DNA of 64,000 nt from Bosea sp. BIWAKO-01 (lineage in GTDB: Bacteria; Pseudomonadota; Alphaproteobacteria; Rhizobiales; Beijerinckiaceae). A program made the translations under genes and the position numbers. The stretch covers positions 4,862,501 to 4,926,500 of the forward strand of contig NZ_BCQA01000001.1 of NCBI RefSeq assembly GCF_001748145.1, read 5' to 3'. Every line of letters begins with the position of its first letter. Position 1 is the stretch's first letter. Below, piece after piece: positions 1-9,225 of the stretch. The notes under the pieces were generated by a model. It saw nothing but the letters and a program-made list of their open reading frames with translations, was not told the DNA's origin and did not search any database.

Positions 1-1
1 G

Positions 2-1978
2 GGGACCTATTCCAAGGACAAGATCCTCGAGCTCTACCTGAACGAGATCTATCTCGGAGCTCCGGCGCCAGGGCAGGGCAGCTATGGCGTTGCGGCTGCC
101 GCGCTGAATTATTTCGGCAAGTCGGTGCATGAGCTGAACCTGCAGGAGGTCGCCTATCTCGCGGCTCTGCCCAAGGCTCCGACCGACCTGCACCCCTTCC
201 GCAACCGCGAACGGGCGATCGAGCGTCGCAACTACGTGCTCGATCGCATGGCCGAGAACGGCGTGGTGAAGCGCGAGGAGGCTGAGGCGGCCAAGAAGCA
301 GCCACTCGGCGTCAACCCGCGTACGGTTTCGCCCAACAACATCGCGGCCGGCTATTTTGCCGAAGAGATTCGCCGCGAGCTGCAGGATCGCTATGGCGAG
401 AAGAAGCTGCTCGAGGGCGGCCTTTCCGTGCGCGCCACCGTCGATCCCAAGATGCAGCTGCTTGCCCGTAAGTCGCTGGTCGACGGACTCGTGCGCTTCG
501 ACGAGGCGCGCGGCTGGCGCGGCGCGATCCAAAAGCTCGACATCAGCGCGCGCGACTGGGGCATTGCGCTCGGCGACTTGCCGGTGCTCGGCGACGTGGC
601 GCCCTGGCGCCTTGCCGTCGTGCTCGACGTCAATGGCGACAGCGCGCGACTCGGCCTGCATCCGGGACGCGAGAATTCCGGTCATCTCCGGACCGAGCGC
701 GATACCGTGACGCTGACGGGTGAGGGCATCCGCTGGACCCGGCGCGCCCGCGTCGCCCAGGCCGTCTCGGCCGGCGACGTCGTCTATGTCGAGCCGATGG
801 ACAGCAGGCCGGGCCAGGTCCGTCTGCGCCAGATGCCTGAAGTCAACGGCGCCATCACCGTGATGGACCCGTATTCAGGCCGCGTGCTGGCGATGGTCGG
901 CGGCTTCTCGCATGACCAGTCGGAGTTCAACCGTGCGACGCAGGCGCTGCGCCAGCCGGGCTCGTCCTTCAAGCCCTTCGTCTACGCCACTGCGCTCGAC
1001 AACGGCTATACGCCGTCGAGCATCGTGCTCGACGCGCCGATCGAGGTCGATCAGGGCGGCGGTCTCGGTGTCTGGCGGCCTGAGAACTATGATGGCAAGT
1101 CGACCGGGCCGCGCACCCTGCGCTACGGCATCCAGTTCTCCAAGAACCTGATGACCGTGCGCCTCGCCAAGGATGTCGGCATGCCGCTGATCGCGGAATA
1201 TGCCCGTCGCTTCGGCATCTACGACGACATGCTGCCGGTGCTCTCGATGTCGCTCGGCGCCGGTGAAACCACAGTGATGCGCATGACGGCGGCCTATTCG
1301 ATGCTGGTCAATGGCGGCAAGCGCATTCGTCCGACCTTGATCGACCGCATCCAGGATCGCTTCGGCGGCACGATCTATCGGCACGACCAGCGCGTCTGCG
1401 AAGGCTGCAACGCCGACAAATGGGCGAGCCAGAAGGAACCGCGCCTCATCGACAATCGCGACCAGGTGCTCGATCCGCTGACGGCCTACCAGATGGTTTC
1501 TCTCCTCGAAGGCGTGGTGCAGAACGGCACCGCGCAGGTGGTCAAGTCGGTCGGCAAGCCGCTCGCGGGCAAGACCGGCACCACCAACGAGGCCAAGGAC
1601 GTCTGGTTCGTCGGCTTCTCGCCGGATCTCGCGGTTGGCGTCTATATGGGCTTCGACAAGCCGAAGTCGCTGGGCAACTCGGCGACGGCTGGCCAGTATG
1701 CCGCTCCGATCTTCCGCGACTTCATGATGGCTGCGCTGAAGGACAAGCCGGCGACGCCGTTCCGCGTGCCGGCCGGCATCAAGCTGATCCGCGTCGATCC
1801 GCGCAGCGGCATGCGCGCCGGTGGCGAAGGCGGCATTCTCGAAGCCTTCAAGCCGGGTACCGCTCCGCCTGACAGCTACTCGGTCATCGGTGCTGCGGGC
1901 GAAGGTGGCGGCGCACCGCTCAACGTCTCTCCAGGCGGCGGGCGCAGCGTGGGGTCGGGCACCGGCGGTCTGTACTAG
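2..1978 (+). CDS. mrcA: Penicillin-binding protein 1A, 3' part of gene
   Basis: Bifunctional peptidoglycan glycosyltransferase/transpeptidase, anchored in the inner membrane and acting in the periplasm. The reading frame is open from base 2, so the gene enters from the left and its start, membrane anchor and most of the glycosyltransferase domain lie outside. The first residues still match the end of that domain (KILELYLNEIYLG, then YGVAAAALNYFGK). The transpeptidase domain has the catalytic SSFK tetrad (bases 962-973), an SKN motif near 1138 and KTGTT near 1572. The tail is rich in Gly, Ser and Pro. About 658 codons are present of the usual 750-850. It precedes prfB, a common alphaproteobacterial order. 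Confidence 0.96.
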   Translation, partial: GTYSKDKILELYLNEIYLGAPAPGQGSYGVAAAALNYFGKSVHELNLQEVAYLAALPKAPTDLHPFRNRERAIERRNYVLDRMAENGVVKREEAEAAKKQPLGVNPRTVSPNNIAAGYFAEEIRRELQDRYGEKKLLEGGLSVRATVDPKMQLLARKSLVDGLVRFDEARGWRGAIQKLDISARDWGIALGDLPVLGDVAPWRLAVVLDVNGDSARLGLHPGRENSGHLRTERDTVTLTGEGIRWTRRARVAQAVSAGDVVYVEPMDSRPGQVRLRQMPEVNGAITVMDPYSGRVLAMVGGFSHDQSEFNRATQALRQPGSSFKPFVYATALDNGYTPSSIVLDAPIEVDQGGGLGVWRPENYDGKSTGPRTLRYGIQFSKNLMTVRLAKDVGMPLIAEYARRFGIYDDMLPVLSMSLGAGETTVMRMTAAYSMLVNGGKRIRPTLIDRIQDRFGGTIYRHDQRVCEGCNADKWASQKEPRLIDNRDQVLDPLTAYQMVSLLEGVVQNGTAQVVKSVGKPLAGKTGTTNEAKDVWFVGFSPDLAVGVYMGFDKPKSLGNSATAGQYAAPIFRDFMMAALKDKPATPFRVPAGIKLIRVDPRSGMRAGGEGGILEAFKPGTAPPDSYSVIGAAGEGGGAPLNVSPGGGRSVGSGTGGLY

Positions 1979-2076
1979 ATCCGTTTCGTCGGTGCGGGAG
2001 GAAGGGCCACCGGCCCGGTCTCTCGCGCTGGCGTTATGCATGCCGGCCGGCCGAACTCTGTATGCGACGAGACCTC

Positions 2077-2589
2077 ATGACTGCCTATATTGCCTTGCTG
2101 CGCGCGGTTAATGTCGGGGGAACGGGAAAACTCCCGATGAGCACTTTGAAGGCGATGTGCGAGGAGGCCGGCTTGCGGCAGGTGCGTACCTATATCGCCA
2201 GCGGCAATGTGGTGTTCACGAGCGATGCGGACGAAGCGCAGATCAAGCGTGTGCTCGAAGAGAAACTCCGGACCCATGCGGGAAAGCCGGTCGATGTGCT
2301 GGTCAGATCTGCCGCTGAGATGTCCGGGGTGCTGGCGCGCAATCCCTTTGCGGACAAGCCGGGCAACCGCACGGTGGCGATCTTCGTCGACGAGCCGCTT
2401 CCTGCTGACGCTCTGGATAATGCCCGCAGTATCAACGGCGAGCTGATGCATCTCGCCCAGCGTGAGGTTTATGTCTTCTATGGCGACGGGATGGCGGATT
2501 CGCGCTTGCGCATCCCGGCTTGCCACGCTGGCACGGCGCGCAACATGAACACGGTGGCGAAACTGGTGCAGATGTCGGCATCTCTCTGA
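2077..2589 (+). CDS. DUF1697 family protein
   Basis: Small cytoplasmic protein of 170 residues, covering a complete DUF1697 domain. The family hallmarks are visible: YIALLRAVNVGG at the N-terminus, TYIASGNVVF in the first third, and a C-terminal end with the RNMNTVAKL element. No biochemical function is established for this family. I place the start at the ATG at 2077 because the family begins at this MTxYIALLR sequence; an in-frame ATG at 2062 adds five residues. It lies between mrcA and prfB on the same strand, without a visible terminator, so it could be co-transcribed with either. Confidence 0.85.
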   Translation: MTAYIALLRAVNVGGTGKLPMSTLKAMCEEAGLRQVRTYIASGNVVFTSDADEAQIKRVLEEKLRTHAGKPVDVLVRSAAEMSGVLARNPFADKPGNRTVAIFVDEPLPADALDNARSINGELMHLAQREVYVFYGDGMADSRLRIPACHAGTARNMNTVAKLVQMSASL

Positions 2590-2709
2590 ACGCTTCGCGG
2601 ACGCGGGAAAGCACTCTGCGCCGTTTACACCCGCGCCTTTCGCCCCTATCTGAACAGCTCCGTCCGGCATGCCGGTTCGACTCCCATCAAGGAAAGCTCC
2701 GCCCGCATC

Positions 2710-3838
2710 ATGCGTCCTGAAGTTCAGACCCAACTTGAAAACGCCAAGCAGTCGATCGGACTGCTGAGGAGGCATCTTTGACTGGGATGTCGCACAACGA
2801 CGTCTCGCGGAGCTGAACGCGCTTTCCGAAGGCCCCACCTTCTGGGACGATGCCGAGCAGGCACAAAAGCTGATGCGCGAGCGGACCTCGCTCGAGGATC
2901 AGATCAACGGCATCCTGAAGCTCGAGCGTGATCTCGACGATGCTCTGACGCTGATCGAGCTGGGCGAGATGGAGAGTGATGCCGCCTCCATCACGGAAGG
3001 CGAAGTCGCGATCAAGGCTGTCGAGCAGGAAGCGGCGCGCCGGCAGGTCGAGACCCTGCTCTCCGGCGAGGCCGACATGCTCGACACCTATGTCGAAATC
3101 CATCCTGGCGCCGGCGGCACCGAAAGCCAGGACTGGGCCGAGATGCTGCTGCGCATGTACCGGCGCTGGGGCGAGCGGCGGAAGTTCAAGGTCGAGATGC
3201 TCGACTATCAGGATGGCGATCAGGCCGGCATCAAGTCGGCGACGCTGCAGTTCAAGGGCCACAATGCCTATGGCTGGCTGAAGACCGAATCGGGCGTGCA
3301 CCGGCTCGTGCGCATCTCGCCATTCGATTCGAACGCCCGCCGGCAGACCAGCTTCGCATCCGTCTGGGTCTACCCCGTCGTCGACGACCGGATCGTCATC
3401 GACGTCAAGGAATCGGATTGCCGGATCGACACCTACCGCGCCCAAGGCGCTGGCGGGCAGCACATCAACACGACCGATTCGGCGGTGCGCATCACGCATA
3501 TCCCGACGGGGATCGCGGTCACCTGCCAGCAGGAGCGTTCACAGCACAAGAACCGCGCCAAGGCGTGGGACATGCTGCGCGCCCGCCTCTACGAGGTCGA
3601 GCTGAAGAAGCGCGAGGAAAAGGCGAATGCCGAGGCGGCCTCCAAGACCGATATCGGCTGGGGTCACCAGATTCGCTCCTATGTGCTGCAGCCCTATCAG
3701 CTGGTGAAGGACCTGCGCACCGGAGTGAGCTCGACGGCGCCGTCGGACGTGCTCGACGGTGATCTTGACCCGTTCATGGAAGCGTCGCTCGCGCAGCGTG
3801 TCTATGGCACCGAGGTCGAAGTCGAGGATATCGACTAG
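2710..3838 (+). CDS. prfB: Peptide chain release factor 2, programmed +1 frameshift
   Basis: Release factor recognising UGA and UAA. The ATG at 2710 opens 23 codons ending in CTT (2776-2778) followed by an in-frame TGA (2779-2781). A Shine-Dalgarno-like AGGAGG lies just upstream of CTT TGA C, the classical prfB frameshift signal. Shifting +1 moves reading to GAC at 2780 and continues to the TAG at 3838, for 375 residues. The shifted part has the SPF recognition motif (RISPFDSNA, near 3322) and the GGQ peptidyl-hydrolysis motif ([12 protein letters not shown], near 3450). Automatic callers often start this gene downstream at 2873 and lose the N-terminus. The frameshift autoregulates RF2 level. 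Confidence 0.97.
2763..2782 (+). promoter_or_regulatory. prfB +1 frameshift signal
   Basis: An AGGAGG stretch sits three bases before the slippery CTT codon, and CTT TGA C follows. This is the known prfB arrangement: internal anti-Shine-Dalgarno pairing plus a slow-terminating UGA C pushes the ribosome +1 when RF2 is scarce. Both reading frames match RF2 protein on either side of the site. Confidence 0.95.
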
Positions 3839-3842
3839 AGCA

Positions 3843-4970
3843 ATGAGCGGGAGCATGACGGTGGAGAAGCCTCGCTCCCGGCTGCGCAACGGCCTGATCA
3901 ACCTTGGCGTGTCGCTGGCCAGCCTGCTGTTGTTTCTCGCGTTCTGCGAGCTTGTTCTGTTTCGCTTCGTGCTGCCGGGTAGCGACGTGCCGCGCAACGA
4001 CTTCGTCAACGAGCTCGTGCGTTATGCTCCGAACCAGAGTGGCGTCTGGCGCGTGCGCGATGAGATTGCGGCGCCGTTTTCGATCAACGCCAAGGGCTGG
4101 AATTCGCTTCTGCCGGATTATCCGACAGAGCGTGTTCCCGGGCGTCGTCGAATTGCGCTGGTCGGAGACAGCTTCGTCGAGGCTCTGCAGGTCCCGGTCG
4201 GGCGCAGCTTTGCCGACGTGATTCAGGGGGGGCTCGCGAGTGCAGGCCCCGTCGAGGTCTACCGCTACGGCATCGCCGGCGCGCCCTTCAGCCAGTACCT
4301 CCAGATGATCGACCGTGAGGTGCTGGCGGCGAGGCCGGACCAGATCGTCGTGCTGCTGATCCATAACGACTTCGACGAGAGCTTCGTCTTCACACCGGGC
4401 CGCTATACGTCGAGCTTCCTGAAGCTGCGCGTCGAGGGCGGCAAGGTTCAGGGCGAGATCGCGCCCGAGCCCTGGCGTCCCCGGGCCGTAGAATGGCTCA
4501 GGCGGACCGCCACGGCCCGCTATTTCCTCTATCGCTGGCAGGTGCGTCCGCAAGCTCTGCTGGATGCGTTCCTCGGGCCGGCCCAGGCCGAGGACACGCG
4601 CTTTGCGGCGAATATCGATGTTGCTTCGGTGCTCAGTCACGAGGCCGATATCCGCGCCGCGACGGATTACATGATGGTCCGCCTGGCGGCGCAGGCCCGC
4701 AGCATCGGAGCCAAATTGCTGGTGGCCATGGATGGGGATCGCAGCGCGATCTATGCCGGCCGCCCCGACAGCCCGGCGTTGAAGCTCAACCGTATCGCCG
4801 CCGAGGCAGCGTCACGGGCGGGGATCGCCTTCCTCGACCTGCACCCCGTCTTCGCCGAGGACTGGGCCCGCAACCAGCGGCGGTTCGAGTTCGCGGCGGA
4901 TGCCCACTGGAACGAGAATGGCCACGCCGTCGCCGGCCGGGCAATCCAGGGTGCCCTTGCCACGCCGTGA
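3843..4970 (+). CDS. Membrane-anchored SGNH/GDSL-type hydrolase
   Basis: Predicted 375-residue protein with a short basic N-terminus, one hydrophobic segment at about residues 20-45, then an extracytoplasmic domain. The SGNH hydrolase fold is indicated by GDSF (catalytic Ser block I) near residue 110, an Asn-containing block in the LIHNDFDESF stretch, and the C-terminal DAHWNENGH, which supplies the Asp-x-x-His pair. Such proteins are often esterases or O-acetyl hydrolases/transferases acting on surface polysaccharides; the substrate cannot be read here. The start at 3843 lies four bases after the prfB stop; a second ATG at 3855 is possible. Probably co-transcribed with prfB. Confidence 0.8.
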   Translation: MSGSMTVEKPRSRLRNGLINLGVSLASLLLFLAFCELVLFRFVLPGSDVPRNDFVNELVRYAPNQSGVWRVRDEIAAPFSINAKGWNSLLPDYPTERVPGRRRIALVGDSFVEALQVPVGRSFADVIQGGLASAGPVEVYRYGIAGAPFSQYLQMIDREVLAARPDQIVVLLIHNDFDESFVFTPGRYTSSFLKLRVEGGKVQGEIAPEPWRPRAVEWLRRTATARYFLYRWQVRPQALLDAFLGPAQAEDTRFAANIDVASVLSHEADIRAATDYMMVRLAAQARSIGAKLLVAMDGDRSAIYAGRPDSPALKLNRIAAEAASRAGIAFLDLHPVFAEDWARNQRRFEFAADAHWNENGHAVAGRAIQGALATP

Positions 4971-5181
4971 GCAGCCCTGAGGGCCATGGGCCAGACGGCG
5001 TGTACGCGCTGGCACGAGGCTGGCGACTTAAGTTCGGATGCCGAACCGCGAATCATCTGGCGACCGGAAAGCCAATGGCTGACGCTCAGCGCAACGCCGC
5101 AGGTCTCGCAGGGCATGACGATGCCCGGCGAGCTGTTTCCCGTCCCCCGCCGTGGCTTCGATACGGACGAGCTTGCCCCGT

Positions 5182-7359
5182 CTAGTCCTTCGACGGCTGC
5201 AACGAGGACAGCAATCCAACCAGAGCGCGGTCGTGAAGTACGACCATGCGTTCCCTCGGCTTCAGCCAGATAGCCGCTTCGTCGATCGTCTCCGCCTCGA
5301 CCAGCTTTGCCTGTGCGACGGCGCGCTCGGGCTCGACTTCACCGCGGCGGCGCGGATGCGCCTCGGGGAGCATCATGTCGTGCTCGGCGCGCAGGCGCGG
5401 ATCGGCATGCAGGGCCTTGAGGCCGTCGGCTTCGTCGAAGCCCGCCTTGGCGAATTCCTCCTGCAGCGCATTGGCACGCAGCGCGATCGCCGGCGGGTCG
5501 CCTTCCTCCGGCGTCACCAGGAGCTTGTGCCGCTTCAGCCAGAGCCCGAGCGCGAGCTGGCCCGAAGCCCAGGACAGCGGAATCGCCAGTACGAGACCCA
5601 CGATCGTCGGCGACATCCAGGCGAAGAGCGAGGTCGCGATCATGAAGGCCGAGATACCGGCGATGGCGCCGAGCGCCGTGTGCATTCGGTGGCGGCGGAT
5701 GATGTCCTTCAGCGGAATCGAGCCGTCGTCGCGACGCTGCGGGTTCCAGCCCGTGTCGCGTCCGAGCAGGATCTGGAAGACCGAACCTGACTGGATCAGC
5801 ATCATGATCGGAGCGAAGAAGGCCGAGAACAGGATCTCGAGCAGCGACGAGAGAATCAGCCGGATGGTGCCGCCGCAGGCGCGTCGCAGTTTGCCGTCGA
5901 ACAGGGTCAGCAGCAGACCAAAGAGCTTTGGCGCGAGCAGGATCGCCATGGTCAGGGCGAACAGGTTCAAGGCGCGTTCGGGGTCGAAGCGCGGCCAGAC
6001 CGGGAAGAGCGTGAACTCCTGCGTGAAGTACTCAGGTCGCGCGTAATTGACCTGCAGCACGATCAGAATGCCGACCACCAGCTGCATCAACCAGAACGGC
6101 GAGGCGAGATAGCCCATGATGCCGGTGGCGAAATGCTGGCGCGTCGACCAGACGAAACCCTTGGCGCCGATGATGCGCGAGTGCTGGAGGTTGCCCTGCG
6201 CCCAGCGGCGGTCGCGTACCGAGATGTCGATCAGCGAGGGCGGGCTCTCCTCATACGAGCCGGTCAGGTCGGGAAGCATGTAGACCGACCAGCCGGCGCG
6301 GCGCATCAGCGCGGCCTCGACGAAGTCATGGCTCAGGACATGTCCGCCGAAGGGGGGCTTGCCCTTCAGATCGGGCAGCCCGCAATGATCGGCGAACGCC
6401 TTGGTGCGAATGATCGCGTTATGTCCCCAGTAGTTGCCGTCGCGGCCCGACCACATGGCGAGGCCGGTCGCGATCACCGGTCCGTAGACCCGCGCCGCGA
6501 ATTGCTGCAACCGCGCGAAGAAGGTGTTGCGATTGATGATCAGCGGCAGCGACTGGATGATTCCTGCGTCGGGATCGGCCTCCATCGCGGCAGCGAGGCG
6601 CACGATGCAGGTACCGGTCATCAGGCTGTCGGCGTCGAGCACGACCATGTGCTCGTAGTCCCCGCCCCAACGGGTGACGAAATCGGCGATATTGCCGGCC
6701 TTGCGATGATGGTTCTTCGGGCGGTGCCGATAATAGACGCGCGCGCCGGGGCCGAGTCGTTCGCGCAGAGCGAGAAAGGCGCGCTCTTCGGCGATCCAGA
6801 CGTCAGGATTGGTCGTGTCCGAGACGATGAAATAGTCGAAATGCGCCCCGAGGCCCGTGGCCTCTACCGATTCCCGGATCGCGGCCAGCGCCGCGAAGGT
6901 CCGCGCTGTCGATTCATTGTAGATCGGCATCACCACGACGGTGCGATGCTGCAGGGATTCCGCCCGTTCGGTCCGGCCGGTCCGGAACAGCAGGCCGAAG
7001 AAACCCATCAGCGCGCTGGTGAAGGCGAGTGCGATCCACGAGAAGTTGACCGTGAACAGCAGCAGCAAGACATACTGCAGGAAGGTCGTGCGGCTGACCG
7101 ACACGACATTGTACATTTCCCAGGCGCCATAAGCGGTGAGCACGAGGCCACCGCCGAAGACGAAGAGGCGCTTCAGCCATGGCGTCGTCCAGGCCAGAGG
7201 TGCGGCGGGCTTGCGGCGTTCCGCGGCCTTCCAGCTGCGGAAGGACTGGACCGGCATCACCAGCCGGTTCTCAGGCGGGGTCGCTGCCTCCGGGCGGGGC
7301 AGGCCCGGACGGGGGGCGGTTTCGGCCGCGCGCGGCGGCATCTCGGTCACCACGTCCAT
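5182..7359 (-). CDS. opgH: Glucans biosynthesis glucosyltransferase H
   Basis: Inner-membrane family 2 glycosyltransferase of 725 residues that builds the beta-1,2 glucan backbone of osmoregulated periplasmic glucans from UDP-glucose. An N-terminal cytoplasmic tail leads into hydrophobic segments, then the catalytic domain with MPIYNES, the VLDADSLMTG block (DxD-type metal-binding aspartates) and DRRWAQGNLQH (the Q/RxxRW element), followed by several C-terminal membrane segments. Its start overlaps the end of opgG by 13 bases, so the two are translated as a unit. Length and domain order fit the MdoH/OpgH family. It converges on the SGNH hydrolase gene. Confidence 0.95.
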   Translation of the reverse strand: MDVVTEMPPRAAETAPRPGLPRPEAATPPENRLVMPVQSFRSWKAAERRKPAAPLAWTTPWLKRLFVFGGGLVLTAYGAWEMYNVVSVSRTTFLQYVLLLLFTVNFSWIALAFTSALMGFFGLLFRTGRTERAESLQHRTVVVMPIYNESTARTFAALAAIRESVEATGLGAHFDYFIVSDTTNPDVWIAEERAFLALRERLGPGARVYYRHRPKNHHRKAGNIADFVTRWGGDYEHMVVLDADSLMTGTCIVRLAAAMEADPDAGIIQSLPLIINRNTFFARLQQFAARVYGPVIATGLAMWSGRDGNYWGHNAIIRTKAFADHCGLPDLKGKPPFGGHVLSHDFVEAALMRRAGWSVYMLPDLTGSYEESPPSLIDISVRDRRWAQGNLQHSRIIGAKGFVWSTRQHFATGIMGYLASPFWLMQLVVGILIVLQVNYARPEYFTQEFTLFPVWPRFDPERALNLFALTMAILLAPKLFGLLLTLFDGKLRRACGGTIRLILSSLLEILFSAFFAPIMMLIQSGSVFQILLGRDTGWNPQRRDDGSIPLKDIIRRHRMHTALGAIAGISAFMIATSLFAWMSPTIVGLVLAIPLSWASGQLALGLWLKRHKLLVTPEEGDPPAIALRANALQEEFAKAGFDEADGLKALHADPRLRAEHDMMLPEAHPRRRGEVEPERAVAQAKLVEAETIDEAAIWLKPRERMVVLHDRALVGLLSSLQPSKD

Positions 7360-8906
7360 CGATTCAACCAGGTTTCCGATACGGGCTGGCCACCGGCCTC
7401 GAGCACAAGGCGCAGTTCGGAGAGATTCTCGTTGCCAGGGTCGACCTCAAAGCCGACGCGCATCAGCTTACGTTCCGGATAGGGCCAAAGACGCAAGCCG
7501 TGGATCGCCCCGGGCGTCGCCGTGATATTGGCGCGCGTCGCGGCAACCACAGCGGGGTCCGCCAGCTTGTCGCCGGTAAACTCGACGAAGAACCGCCGCC
7601 GCCGGCCCTGCGTGCCGCGGCCCTGACGCATGCGCGTGGCCAGGACGAGCGGTGGCCGCTCGGGCGGCTGCCAGCACCACGCCTGGCGATAGGCGACGGT
7701 GGTCTCGCTGCCTGCAGCGATCGGCTGGCGCGGCCGCCAGTAGGAAATGATGTTGTCATTGACGTCGGATTCGCTTGGAATCTCGATCAGCTGGACCGAT
7801 CCGGCCCCCCATTCTCCGAGCGGTTCCATCCAGACACTGGGGCGAAGCTCGAAGCGCTGGTCATCATCCTGGAACGCTGCCGGATCACGCTCTCGCTGGA
7901 CGAGGCCGAAACCACGCGGATTGGTGTCGACGAAGGAGGAGACCTGCAGATTGGTCGGGTTGCTGACCGGACGGTAGATCCATTCGCCGCCGCCGGTGAG
8001 CATCTGCACACCCGAGACTTCATGCACGGCCGGGCGGACATCGTCGAACGTCCGGCGGCTCTGGGCCCCCGACATGAAGGTGCCCATGGTGCAGCCGAAT
8101 CCGACATGGTCCAGAGCCTGTCGCGCAAACAGGGTCATCTCGACATCGATGAAGGTGACGTCGCCCGGGCGGAGGGTCATCCTGACCGCCCCTGACAGAC
8201 TCTCGGAATCGAGCAGGGCGTGAATCACGAGCATGCCCGATGCCGGATTGGGGCGCTCGATCCAGAAGGCGCGAAAGAAGGGAATCTCCTCGCCGCGCGT
8301 CTCGCCGGGGCGCAGGATCAGCGCGCGCGCCAGCGCACCGAAGTTCTGTCCGCGCGCAACTGCGCGGAAAAAGGTCGCTCCCTGGAAGATCGCAACCTCG
8401 TAGGGCCGCTCGAGCCCAGCGGAAACCCTGAATCCCGAGAACTGCAGATCGACGCCCGCCGGCGGCGGAGCGACCTTGCCGTAGTCGAACTTGCCGCGAT
8501 CGAACGCAACGCGGCGCACCACTTCGTCCTCGACAGTGAACAGGCTGACGGGCGCAGAAAAGACGTAGCCGCGATGCAGGGGCTCGACCGTGAAGCCGCG
8601 ATTCTCTCCAGCCCAGATCAGACCGCCGGGTTGCGCACGAATCCCGGAGAACTGGTCGAAGGGCAGGGTGGCGTAACCCTCGGGCAGATCATTGGTCGTT
8701 ACCGGAACCATCGGGCGCCGCGACAACATGCGGGCGGCCTCGACAACCAGTGCGGCGTCGAAACGCTGACCTTCCGCGATCACCGACTGTACAGTTGCGG
8801 CCCAACTGGCCTGGGAGAATGCAGGGCTGGTGCCCATAAACGGAGCGGCGGCGAGGCTGTACGCCGCACCCTCCAGAAACCATCGGCGATTCAAGGATTT
8901 CGACAT
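7347..8906 (-). CDS. opgG: Periplasmic glucans biosynthesis protein (OpgG/OpgD family)
   Basis: Periplasmic protein of about 519 residues needed with OpgH to make or release osmoregulated periplasmic glucans. The N-terminus reads NRRWFLEGAA followed by a hydrophobic stretch ending AFS-Q, a twin-arginine-like signal; Tat export is typical of the OpgD branch, so the exact G/D assignment is open. The body matches the MdoG family (PLHRGYVFSAPVSLF, FFRAFWIERP, FFVEFTGDKL). I use the ATG at 8904-8906, preceded by GGAA; an ATG 12 bases upstream is also in frame. First gene of the opgGH operon. Confidence 0.93.
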   Translation of the reverse strand: MSKSLNRRWFLEGAAYSLAAAPFMGTSPAFSQASWAATVQSVIAEGQRFDAALVVEAARMLSRRPMVPVTTNDLPEGYATLPFDQFSGIRAQPGGLIWAGENRGFTVEPLHRGYVFSAPVSLFTVEDEVVRRVAFDRGKFDYGKVAPPPAGVDLQFSGFRVSAGLERPYEVAIFQGATFFRAVARGQNFGALARALILRPGETRGEEIPFFRAFWIERPNPASGMLVIHALLDSESLSGAVRMTLRPGDVTFIDVEMTLFARQALDHVGFGCTMGTFMSGAQSRRTFDDVRPAVHEVSGVQMLTGGGEWIYRPVSNPTNLQVSSFVDTNPRGFGLVQRERDPAAFQDDDQRFELRPSVWMEPLGEWGAGSVQLIEIPSESDVNDNIISYWRPRQPIAAGSETTVAYRQAWCWQPPERPPLVLATRMRQGRGTQGRRRRFFVEFTGDKLADPAVVAATRANITATPGAIHGLRLWPYPERKLMRVGFEVDPGNENLSELRLVLEAGGQPVSETWLNRWTW

Positions 8907-9225
8907 TATTTCCAACATACGCGGGCGGCGCAGTCGCACCCCAGCGCTTCTAGATCATTTCCCGGCTGACTGAAAAGCGGTTGGCGCTTAAAAATTGCGT
9001 GCGGTCAGCGACTTGGGCAACGCGTTCGCGTTGCCGGCGGAAAGGTATTGCCATTGCGTCTCGCCCCTCGAATACGCCGGCCGAAGATCTCTCCGGAGGT
9101 TTTGGCAAATGCCATCAGGATCGGCTATCCACGGCGACCGCAATGCCACCATGCACCAAATCGCCCACGCGACACCGTCAGGGTCACGGGAGCGAAAGGC
9201 TAGCTCCGCAGGGAAGCCGACAATC
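8907..9225. other. Divergent intergenic region, opgG / glmU
   Basis: About 319 bases between divergently transcribed opgG and glmU, so promoters for both should lie here. The glmU frame stays open upstream to 8995, but this stretch does not resemble GlmU and is probably non-coding. I see no convincing -35/-10 pair, RNA gene or strong hairpin. Confidence 0.5.

Noticed and set aside
875..2041. 388-codon minus-strand frame across mrcA
   Set aside because: Arg/Ala/His-rich antisense shadow of a GC-rich gene; the plus frame has all PBP motifs.
4493..5185. Plus-strand frame overlapping the SGNH hydrolase gene
   Set aside because: Other-frame reading of the hydrolase gene without its own start signals.
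6133..7482. 449-codon plus-strand frame across opgH
   Set aside because: Antisense shadow of opgH; composition is Arg/Gly/Asp-rich with no recognisable domain.
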